A stretch of 5,831 bases of DNA from Endomicrobium sp. (GTDB taxonomy: Bacteria; Elusimicrobiota; Endomicrobiia; Endomicrobiales; Endomicrobiaceae). Shown in pieces: positions 1 to 5,612 of this stretch. The translations under genes and the position numbers were made by a program. Numbering within the stretch: position 1 is the first letter of the stretch; each line of letters starts with the position of its first letter. A model generated the notes under the pieces. The model made no database searches and was not told the DNA's origin. It worked only from the letters and a program-made list of their open reading frames with translations. The stretch lies in contig JAITAQ010000013.1 of the NCBI GenBank assembly GCA_031283985.1, positions 1 through 5,831 of the forward strand. The letters run 5' to 3'.

Positions 1-173
1 GCATCTTTCCACTCGCCAGTAACAGAATCTTTGATTCTTCTGCTTATAGCTATGTCAAATGAACAAACAGCCTTACCTGTTCCGGTACGCCTCAACTCTG
101 GATCTCTAGTAAGCCTGCCCAGCATAATAACGATGTTTTGTTCAGGCAGGCGAATATTATTTTGCTGTGTCAT
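1..173 (-). CDS. ssb: Single-stranded DNA-binding protein SSB, N-terminal part (cut by window edge)
   Basis: This is the first 57 codons of SSB, the OB-fold protein that coats single-stranded DNA during replication, recombination and repair. Translation from the ATG at 173 gives MTQQNNIRLPEQ, then NIVIMLGRLTRDPELRRTGT, then GKAVCSFDIAISRR. The pattern of an N-terminal beta strand, LGRLTRDPELR, a tip-G region and a strand of the type 'V..F.IAI.R' is the classic start of the SSB OB fold. The C-terminal tail lies outside the window. The start is fixed by a strong SD (GGAGGT, 5 nt upstream) and lies 17 bp inside the end of rpsF, which implies translational coupling. In many bacteria ssb sits between rpsF and rpsR, and that order fits here. 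The 11 or so residues before the first OB strand are slightly longer than in many SSBs. Confidence 0.93.
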   Translation of the reverse strand, partial: MTQQNNIRLPEQNIVIMLGRLTRDPELRRTGTGKAVCSFDIAISRRIKDSVTGEWKD

Positions 174-525
174 TTTTTACCTCCATCACCTGATTTTTTA
201 CGGACTGCTCAGGCTGCACGGCTGCTTTTTCAGAAACTTTTTTCTTTTCAACTTTAACAGTAAGAAATCTTATTACTGAATCATTAAATTTGAAAAAACT
301 TTCAAGAGAACCAACCATAGAACCATCTCCGCTAAGTTCCATATAAACATAACTTCCTTCGCAGAATTTGTTAATAGGATAAGCGAGCTTCTTTTTGCCA
401 AGCTGTTGAACTGTTTTAGCGATTCCTTTTGCCATTTCAATTGTTTTTACTGCTTTTGCGGTGAGTTCTTCTACTTTATCAGCAGGAAGTTCAGGGGAAA
501 CGATAAACGTGCTTTCGTAATTCAT
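157..525 (-). CDS. rpsF: 30S ribosomal protein S6
   Basis: S6 is a small-subunit ribosomal protein that binds the 16S rRNA central domain as a heterodimer with S18. The 122-residue product starts MNYESTFIVSPELP, the usual 'YE..fIv.P.l' first strand. It continues with an alpha helix (about 16-37), the conserved GKKKLAYPI segment (43-51; compare 'G.r.LAYpI.k...G.Y'), the strand GSYVYMEL (57-64), and a FKFNDSVIRFLTVKVEKK segment at 78-95, matching the family's 'l.iNe.vlR.l..k'. About 24 residues after position 98 form a charged, low-complexity tail, normal for the family's variable C terminus. The ATG at 525 has a near-perfect SD. A sigma70-type promoter and a structured leader lie upstream, so it appears to head its own operon. 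Its end overlaps ssb by 17 bp. Confidence 0.96.
   Translation of the reverse strand: MNYESTFIVSPELPADKVEELTAKAVKTIEMAKGIAKTVQQLGKKKLAYPINKFCEGSYVYMELSGDGSMVGSLESFFKFNDSVIRFLTVKVEKKKVSEKAAVQPEQSVKNQVMEVKNDTAK
179..184 (-). promoter_or_regulatory. Ribosome binding site of ssb, inside rpsF
   Basis: On the minus strand GGAGGT is followed by AAAAA and the ssb ATG. It lies within the last codons of rpsF, so ssb can be translated by ribosomes finishing S6. It decides the ssb start at 173. Confidence 0.8.
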
Positions 526-532
526 CTTTTAG

Positions 533-540
533 ACCTCCTT
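533..540 (-). promoter_or_regulatory. Strong ribosome binding site of rpsF
   Basis: The minus strand carries AAGGAGGT, an almost full anti-SD complement, 7 nt before the rpsF ATG. It fixes the start at 525. An alternative leader hairpin ends directly at its 5' edge (see the leader entry). Confidence 0.85.
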
Positions 541-608
541 TTTGGAATTTCCCAAAGAGTACTGCACTCAAGGGTTTTAGCCTTACGCAAAAAGCCGTAA
601 AGCAAAGT
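541..608 (-). promoter_or_regulatory. Structured rpsF 5' leader, candidate ribosomal-protein autoregulatory RNA
   Basis: Between the predicted transcript start near 608 and the SD, the minus strand can fold into successive hairpins. Stem 1 pairs GCUUUACG (603-596) with CGUAAGGC (587-580): eight base pairs including one U-G wobble, with an 8-nt loop. Stem 2 pairs CCC (574-572) plus GAGU (569-566) with ACUC (560-557) plus GGG (553-551), separated by small internal loops. A competing stem pairs UUUGG (556-552) with CCAAA (545-541); it would break the base of stem 2 and end next to the SD. Many bacteria autoregulate rpsF through an S6:S18-binding mRNA element in this position. I can see the pairing potential but cannot confirm a match to that consensus. 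Confidence 0.4.
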
Positions 609-615
609 AAGGAGC

Positions 616-643
616 ATTATACAAAATTAATACCTGATTTCAA
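616..643 (-). promoter_or_regulatory. Sigma70-type promoter of the rpsF-ssb operon
   Basis: On the minus strand TTGAAA (643-638) is followed by a 16-bp spacer and a consensus TATAAT (621-616). Transcription would start near 608-609, giving a leader of about 83 nt before the rpsF ATG. The boxes lie in the gap after the stop of the upstream gene, where a promoter for a separate ribosomal-protein operon is expected. Confidence 0.8.
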
Positions 644-692
644 TATGGTCAAGCGACAAAGTCCGCTAAAAAATATTAACCTATAAACTCAA

Positions 693-2297
693 TTAAGCCT
701 TTTTTAAATGTCTGACAAGACGCGCTTGAAAAGGTATTAAGGAAAGTATTTCGTATTTGTTTTTTGAAGTTTGGTTTAAGAAATCAACTATAGTTTTTTT
801 GCCAATATTTTCGGATACAACTACAGCTTGAAATCCCCACTTCACAGGATTTCCCCTAATATATTTGGTTGGTATAGACACTGAATTGTCATTTACGGCA
901 AGGTTAGAAATAATTGCCGCTCCGTCAACAGAATATTTATACAAAATTGCTTTGTCTTTATATATTCTCAACGCATATTCCCAGCCCGAGTCCTCAACTA
1001 AAAATCCGATCACTCCATCTATAAAAGAAAAACCGCCCATTCCCGAGATACCGTTTAAATCTATATAAAAATCCACGAAAGAAACTTTTTCATTCCAACC
1101 CACCCCATTAAAAGATAACTTTATTTTTATTACGTTGTCTTTTGACACAACTTGAACAAGTCTTAACAAACCTTCGTTGTATATTGAAACTCCTCCGAAA
1201 ATAATTTCAACCGAAGTTTGTCCGCTTGAAGCATTTGCTGTATTTTGCATATCAACACTTGACGTTGACGATATCTGCTTATCAATATTTTTGCCATCCT
1301 GCAAGCCTTTTGGTTGTAGACCTAAAAGGCGGTAAATATTATTGTACACCGCATCAAACATTCTCCTTCCGGAAATACTATCTGAAGACATACATTTTAA
1401 TACATCTTGCCCACACAAATAAACAAGTTCGTTTTGAGCATTTGAGTATATTGCTTCACTAAAAGAAGAAGAATCCGTATAATTGATGAGAGATTGGGCA
1501 GCCAATTGAAGTTTTTCATTAATAGCAGGATTTAAAATAACTTTTTCAAAAAATATATCTTTTTGCTGCAGCATATTGCTTTTAAATTTGGTAATATACA
1601 AAGGAGTAGCAGTTTTTATATACTTGTTAGTGTCAAAAAGCCTTATTATATATTCCATAAATTTAACGTTTTGCAACTGTTTTTTTGTAAGCAAAACAGG
1701 AATTATCTTTTCACACTTTGACTCAAGCCATTTCATAACTTCTTGCTGACTATAAGGAAAACTTTTATATAAAGAAAAAACGGCAATACCGCCAACGTAG
1801 TATGCACCGCGAACATTCCCTTCTATATTATCAACATTAACCCAAGACAAGCCCAAATCTGAAAAGTAATAAAGAATTTCATGGGACATTTTTGCCGAAC
1901 TTAAAAACATTCCAAAATTTTCTTTGTTGCTGTTATTTACAAATAACGATAAATTATTTGAAATATAGTTTTCAAAAATCCCATTTTTATTATACTTTTT
2001 TGTAAAATTTGCGTTTGAAACTTCTGCAAGAATAGGCAAAATAGGCTCAGGGACAAGAGAAAGCGCAAGCTCAATTTTGCCAACTGAAATAAGCTCTTCT
2101 AAACTTTCAGGGATTGTTGCTCTGGAATCATGAGAGACAACCATACAAAAGCGGTTGGATAAAGCTATTTTGTGTATTATTGCACTTGGTATATCTGGTG
2201 TCTCGGCAAAAAAAACTATATACTTGCTTTCAGCACTAAAAGAAGTTAGACTTAAAAACAAAAGCATTCCTGCAAACAAAGCTCTCTTCGTGTTCAT
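693..2297 (-). CDS. Secreted protein with degenerate GH57-like domain and glucodextranase-type C-terminal domain
   Basis: This intact 534-residue protein has a Sec signal peptide: K4/R5, a hydrophobic stretch at about 6-20, and likely cleavage near 22 (SFSA-ES). I read residues 25-327 as a divergent glycoside hydrolase family 57 fold. GKIELALSLVPEPILPIL (73-90) resembles the GH57 'GqlElaaspyyHPILPLl' region. GMFLSSAKMS then LGLSWVNVDN (129-157) resembles 'GmWpsEgavS...aGikW...De'. YIKTATPLYITKF (226-238) resembles 'i.TvTPseyl', and FDAVYNNIYRLLG (314-326) resembles 'F...lkNvYrlLg'. Key residues look lost: no N-terminal HQP motif, Glu in place of His before PILP, and Ser/Ala where region 3 carries the nucleophile Glu. 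A Ser/Thr/Asn-rich linker (about 342-362) leads to a beta-rich C-terminal domain (about 363-530). Its FVDFYIDLNG, GWEYALRI and NPVKWGFQAVVVS segments recall the glucodextranase C-terminal binding module. It is probably non-catalytic and glycan-binding. The family call is inference from remembered motifs. Confidence 0.6.
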   Translation of the reverse strand: MNTKRALFAGMLLFLSLTSFSAESKYIVFFAETPDIPSAIIHKIALSNRFCMVVSHDSRATIPESLEELISVGKIELALSLVPEPILPILAEVSNANFTKKYNKNGIFENYISNNLSLFVNNSNKENFGMFLSSAKMSHEILYYFSDLGLSWVNVDNIEGNVRGAYYVGGIAVFSLYKSFPYSQQEVMKWLESKCEKIIPVLLTKKQLQNVKFMEYIIRLFDTNKYIKTATPLYITKFKSNMLQQKDIFFEKVILNPAINEKLQLAAQSLINYTDSSSFSEAIYSNAQNELVYLCGQDVLKCMSSDSISGRRMFDAVYNNIYRLLGLQPKGLQDGKNIDKQISSTSSVDMQNTANASSGQTSVEIIFGGVSIYNEGLLRLVQVVSKDNVIKIKLSFNGVGWNEKVSFVDFYIDLNGISGMGGFSFIDGVIGFLVEDSGWEYALRIYKDKAILYKYSVDGAAIISNLAVNDNSVSIPTKYIRGNPVKWGFQAVVVSENIGKKTIVDFLNQTSKNKYEILSLIPFQARLVRHLKKA

Positions 2298-2305
2298 AGT
2301 GGTTT

Positions 2306-2314
2306 ATTATATCA
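2306..2314 (-). promoter_or_regulatory. Extended -10 promoter immediately before the GH57-like gene
   Basis: The minus strand reads TGATATAAT, a consensus TATAAT with the TGn extension, only 8 nt before the ATG at 2297. No good -35 box is seen at 16-18 bp spacing, as is common for extended -10 promoters. Transcription from it would begin at or just before the ATG. There is no SD between the box and the start codon. Confidence 0.5.
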
Positions 2315-2339
2315 AAAGTCTTCACAATATGAGCTAATT

Positions 2340-3083
2340 TTAAACGCTATAGTTTTTTACCTTAAGCTGTTTTTTAGAACAGTCAACTAGCCTTTTTTCT
2401 GTTCTTCCTGCAATCTTTTCCAAAAAGCGTCTTAGATTTTCAGAATATTCAAACATCGCTGAAATAATTATTAAACTAAGAATTGTGGAACTTAAAACTC
2501 CGACTATTACAACTAACTATACCCATACTTTGTCTAAATTTCCCTAGTTCTCTGCGTCCAAAAGACATTGGCAAAGTTCTAGCTACAAGAGCAAAAGAAA
2601 TCATAACAATAGGTCTCAATCTTATGTCGCATACCTGTGTTATAGCTTTCCGCATATTTCACATCTTTTTAGCAATTGATATATACACAATTTACCAAAA
2701 TTATTGAATTCTTAGACGCAACACCAAGCAGCATAACCATGATTATAAGACCAAATATATTCAAAGCTTATTAGAAAACAATAATACTCCCTAATATTGC
2801 TAAAGTACTTCCTTGCCATAATTCTGGTTATCATACACCTAACTTCCGCTCCTCTCATAATTGAATTTGCCCATACTTCTTTCATTCTCTCAAAATCAAG
2901 ACGTGAATCTAAATTTCAGATTTGCTAGACTGGTAGCTTAAATGTATATCCACAAAATGAGGAACCCATTTAAATTTTTCTGTAAAGTGTTTGGAAAAAC
3001 TATACAAGAGGAATTTTGGGATCAGCTTCTGGTAAAAGGGAAATATTAAACTTTTCGTATATAGTTGCCGTAATAAAAAATTT
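2340..3083 (-). pseudogene. Decayed RND (AcrB/HAE1-type) efflux permease, C-terminal half
   Basis: No frame is open through this stretch, but piecewise minus-strand translation yields ordered fragments of an inner-membrane RND drug exporter. About 3005-2910 gives WVPHFVDIHLSYQSSKSE, like the family's 'iPGfvDvdtSy.sgkPE'. About 2903-2860 gives RLDFERMKEVWANSIMRG, like the 'r.D.draa.lGvs...i...l' that follows it. About 2820-2672 gives STLAILGSIIVF, two stops, then ALNIFGLIIMVMLLGVASKN, the transmembrane segment before 'KNaIlLVd'. About 2645-2525 gives IRLRPIVMISFALVARTLPM and GKFRQSMGI, the 'RLRPIlMTt.a...G.lPla' signature. About 2515-2343 gives VGVLSSTILSLIIISAMFEY and the tail to a stop at 2340. 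Lesions are frameshifts near 2905, 2660-2680 and 2515 (an extra GTTA), tandem TAA TAA at 2768-2773, and a missing block between the periplasmic and transmembrane parts. The 5' half is absent or unrecognisable. No function is expected. Confidence 0.85.
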
Positions 3084-3536
3084 TCATTGGCAACTTTCAA
3101 TTTTTTTTATTTTATCTATTCTTCTTTGATGTCTTTCTTCAAAAGGCGTGTTCAAAAAAATTTTTATTCTGTGGCAAATCTCACTAAGAGTCGATGTTCT
3201 AGAACCTAAACACAAAATGTTAGCACAATTGTGTTGAGAGGCAAGTCTTGCAGTATCTTCGTTCCAACAAACTGCAGCTATTATGCCTTTCACCTTATTT
3301 GCTGCAACAGACATACCTATTCCAGTACCGCATATAAGAATTCCCTTATCTGCTTTTTTATTAGCAACAACTTCTGCAACTTGTATGGCAAAGTCAGGAT
3401 AATCACAGCCGACTTGTCCACAAAAACCAAAATCTTTAACTTCATATCCCATATTCTGCAAATATTTTTTTACTGTGTCTCTTATTTCTATTGCAGCATG
3501 ATCAGTGCCAAACGCAAGTTTTTTTATATTTTCCAT
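3084..3536 (-). CDS. rpiB: Ribose-5-phosphate isomerase B
   Basis: RpiB interconverts ribose 5-phosphate and ribulose 5-phosphate in the cytosolic non-oxidative pentose phosphate pathway. From the ATG at 3536 the product is 150 residues, the usual family length. Visible family motifs are GTDHAA (10-15), DYPDFA (45-50), ICGTGIGMSVAANK (68-81) with the catalytic Cys69 and phosphate-binding glycines, SQHNCANILCLGSR (100-113) with the ring-opening His102, and ERHQRRIDKI (134-143). An in-frame TTG at 3548 would add four residues but has no SD, whereas the ATG has a weak GAGA about 6 nt upstream, so I chose the ATG. Some RpiB/LacAB relatives act on allose or galactose phosphates. The motifs and the tpiA neighbour favour ribose phosphate. 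It lies 18 bp after tpiA and is probably co-transcribed with it. Confidence 0.94.
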   Translation of the reverse strand: MENIKKLAFGTDHAAIEIRDTVKKYLQNMGYEVKDFGFCGQVGCDYPDFAIQVAEVVANKKADKGILICGTGIGMSVAANKVKGIIAAVCWNEDTARLASQHNCANILCLGSRTSTLSEICHRIKIFLNTPFEERHQRRIDKIKKIESCQ

Positions 3537-3554
3537 TTGTATTCTCAAATATTT

Positions 3555-4307
3555 TTATTTAAAGTACTTTACGAGTTTTGTAAAAGATTCCGCTTCCAAG
3601 CTTGCTCCACCCACAAGACCACCATCTATATCAGTCTGTTTCATAAGAGCAGAAACATTTGTCGGATTTACAGAGCCGCCATAGAGAATCCTTATTTTTT
3701 GAGAGGCATCTCCATACATTTGACTATATACCTTTCTTGTAAAAGCATGTACTTCCTGAGACTGATCAGGAGTTGCATTTTTGCCTGTTCCAATAGCCCA
3801 TACAGGCTCGTAAGCTACAACTATACTTGCGGCTTGCTGTGGAGTAAGCCCGGCAAGTCCTTCTTTTATTTGTTTTTTTATGACTTTAAATGTAACACCT
3901 TGTTCTCTTTCTTTAAGCGTTTCTCCTATGCATATCACTGGAATTAATCCTGCAACAAGAGCAGCTTTTGTTTTTTTGTTTACAGTTTCATCTGTTTCAT
4001 TAAAATATTGTCTGCGTTCGGAATGTCCTATTAAAACGTAAGAACATCCAGTATCTTTTAACATACTAGGAGAAATCTCGCCTGTAAACGCACCTTTAGT
4101 CTCCCAAAATAGGTTCTGGGCACCAACATTGATATTTGAACCCTCAGCTTCATTATTTACGGCATAAAGGGCAGTAAAAGTAGGACAAATCAAAACCTCT
4201 ACATCCGTAACATCGGCAATTGAGCTTTTCAATACTTTTACAACACTAACAGATTCTGCAACTGTTTTGTTCATCTTCCAATTTCCTGCCATCAACGGCT
4301 TTCTCAT
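3555..4307 (-). CDS. tpiA: Triose-phosphate isomerase
   Basis: TpiA interconverts dihydroxyacetone phosphate and glyceraldehyde 3-phosphate in glycolysis and gluconeogenesis, as a cytosolic TIM-barrel dimer. The 250-residue length is standard. All catalytic elements are present: AGNWKMN (7-13) with Asn9 and Lys11, GHSERR (94-99) with electrophile His95, AYEPVWAIGTGK (165-176) with catalytic base Glu167 followed by flexible loop 6, YGGSV (209-213) and GGLVGGASL (229-237) for phosphate binding. The ATG at 4307 has a good SD. hydF ends 57 bp upstream and rpiB starts 18 bp downstream, in the same direction. The AT-rich hydF-tpiA gap shows no promoter I would defend, so read-through from hydF is the simplest reading. 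The gene is intact and looks fully functional. Confidence 0.97.
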   Translation of the reverse strand: MRKPLMAGNWKMNKTVAESVSVVKVLKSSIADVTDVEVLICPTFTALYAVNNEAEGSNINVGAQNLFWETKGAFTGEISPSMLKDTGCSYVLIGHSERRQYFNETDETVNKKTKAALVAGLIPVICIGETLKEREQGVTFKVIKKQIKEGLAGLTPQQAASIVVAYEPVWAIGTGKNATPDQSQEVHAFTRKVYSQMYGDASQKIRILYGGSVNPTNVSALMKQTDIDGGLVGGASLEAESFTKLVKYFK

Positions 4308-4314
4308 GCAAAAA

Positions 4315-4320
4315 CTCCTT
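4315..4320 (-). promoter_or_regulatory. Ribosome binding site of tpiA
   Basis: AAGGAG on the minus strand lies 7 nt before the ATG at 4307. It confirms that start, which also places the AGNWKMN motif at its expected distance from the N terminus. Confidence 0.75.
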
Positions 4321-4365
4321 TTTCTTATCTCTTAAAAGTTTATATTTGCTATCTAATATACAGAT

Positions 4366-5601
4366 TTACTTAATACTTTTCAACGTAGTTTTATAAATAG
4401 ATAACGCCTCTGGGAAAACCTCCAAAACTTTCTCTATAACGCCATTAAAAATAGATATGGAAATACCGTAATTTGTCATAGGAATGCCTGCTTCTAAAGC
4501 TTTGTTTAAGCGCGAAAGCATACTTTTTCTATTTAAAGTACAACCACCACAATGTATTATGACTTTGCAATCTTTCAAATCTTTAGGATAATCTTGTCCC
4601 GACACATATTTTATTTCCACGTTTTTCTTCGAATATTCTGCTATCCATTTAGGAAGTTTAACTCTGCCTATATCATCTGTAGTGGCATGGTGGGTACACC
4701 CTTCGGCAATTAAAACTTTATCGCCATCTTTGAGATTATTCAAAGCGGCTGCGCCTCTTGCCATTTCAACTATGTCGGATTTATCAGCGGCATAAATTAT
4801 TGAAAAAGTAGTAAGGTTTATATTTTTTGGAGTTTTTGCAGATACTTGCTTAACTGCCTGCGAATCGGTTATAACAAGCACAGGAGGTTCTTTTAAATTT
4901 TGCAGAGCCATTTCATATTCTGCATCTTGAACAGTATAAGAAGCCGCGTGCAAATCTAATATATGCCTTATCATCTGGACTTGAGGCATTATTATTTTGC
5001 CTCTAGGAGCGCCTAAATCTATTGGCATAACAAGGATTATAGTGTCATCTTTTTTGACCATCTTTTTTAAAGATAGATAATTTTCTATATAATTATCAGG
5101 CAAAACTTCAAGAAGAAATCTCTTTAAAGAATTAAGAAAAGCGTCGCGGTTTCCCGTAACGTTTGAAAATAATAATATGTGTTGTGTAAACTTTTTTAAA
5201 CTTTTAAGAAATGTGTCATCAGGTCGTTTTAAATCAATTTTACTTACCACTATGACGCATGGAGTTTTCCTCTTTTCTGCATCTTTTATTATACTTTCTT
5301 CAAAATCTTCAAACTTTCCAGATTCACACATTAAAATAACAATATCAGAAGAATCAAAAGCTCTTTTAGTTTTTTCCATTCGCTCGGAACCCAGTAAGGA
5401 AATATCGTCAATTCCAGCAGTATCAAAAAGAGTTATAGGTCCCAGAGGATTAAGCTCCATTTGTTTCCAGACAACATCAGTTGTAGTTCCTGCAATTTCT
5501 GAAACAATGGAAGTTTTTTGACTTGTCATAAAATTCATCAAAGATGATTTTCCGACGTTTGTTCTGCCGAAAATTCCTATTTGGATCGTAAGCGCTTTCA
5601 C
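4366..5601 (-). CDS. hydF: [FeFe]-hydrogenase maturation GTPase HydF
   Basis: HydF is the GTPase scaffold on which HydE and HydG assemble the 2Fe subcluster before transfer to apo-[FeFe]-hydrogenase. The 411-residue product is of family length. The N-terminal Era/TrmE-like GTPase domain (about 5-170) has the P-loop GRTNVGKSS (12-20), a Thr-rich switch I (AGTTTDVV, 37-44), DTAG (60-63) and an SKID G4 motif (120-123) in place of the usual NKxD. A dimerisation domain (about 185-285) follows. The C-terminal cluster-binding domain has the diagnostic C-x-H then H-C-x-x-C ligands: Cys302, His304, His350, Cys351 and Cys354. The start is GTG at 5601: the frame is closed by a TAG five codons upstream, an SD lies 6 nt before the GTG, and the P-loop sits at the normal distance. 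It implies [FeFe]-hydrogenase activity in this organism; hydE, hydG and the hydrogenase itself are not in the window. Confidence 0.95.
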   Translation of the reverse strand: MKALTIQIGIFGRTNVGKSSLMNFMTSQKTSIVSEIAGTTTDVVWKQMELNPLGPITLFDTAGIDDISLLGSERMEKTKRAFDSSDIVILMCESGKFEDFEESIIKDAEKRKTPCVIVVSKIDLKRPDDTFLKSLKKFTQHILLFSNVTGNRDAFLNSLKRFLLEVLPDNYIENYLSLKKMVKKDDTIILVMPIDLGAPRGKIIMPQVQMIRHILDLHAASYTVQDAEYEMALQNLKEPPVLVITDSQAVKQVSAKTPKNINLTTFSIIYAADKSDIVEMARGAAALNNLKDGDKVLIAEGCTHHATTDDIGRVKLPKWIAEYSKKNVEIKYVSGQDYPKDLKDCKVIIHCGGCTLNRKSMLSRLNKALEAGIPMTNYGISISIFNGVIEKVLEVFPEALSIYKTTLKSIK

Positions 5602-5607
5602 ATCTGT

Positions 5608-5611
5608 CTCC
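5608..5611 (-). promoter_or_regulatory. Ribosome binding site deciding the GTG start of hydF
   Basis: GGAG on the minus strand lies 6 nt before the GTG at 5601 and directly after the stop codon of the upstream gene. An ATG at 5603-5601 overlaps the GTG out of frame but is followed at once by TGA, so it cannot be the start. Confidence 0.65.
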
Positions 5612-5612
5612 G

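Noticed and set aside
652..673. Inverted repeat AGCGAC/GTCCGCT beside a run of six A/T, considered as a terminator for the GH57-like gene.
   Set aside because: On the transcribed strand the T-run comes before the stem, not after it, and the stem is short with a bulge.
1226..1462. Plus-strand open frame opposite the GH57-like gene.
   Set aside because: It lies inside an intact, well-organised minus-strand coding region and has no initiation signals.
2483..2707. Plus-strand open frame of 74 codons in the region between rpiB and the GH57-like gene.
   Set aside because: The opposite strand of the same stretch encodes RND permease fragments, which explains the sequence better.
2909..3100. Minus-strand open frame of 63 codons overlapping the 3' end of rpiB.
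   Set aside because: Its C-terminal third is a fragment of the RND pseudogene and its beginning lies inside rpiB, so it is not a separate gene.
3231..3947. Plus-strand open frame of 238 codons opposite rpiB and tpiA.
   Set aside because: It lies antisense to two strongly conserved enzymes, its product is a Cys/Phe/Tyr-rich string with no family resemblance, and no SD or promoter supports it.
5177..5521. Plus-strand open frame of 114 codons opposite hydF.
   Set aside because: It is the reverse of the HydF GTPase domain codons; it has no SD and no recognisable motif.
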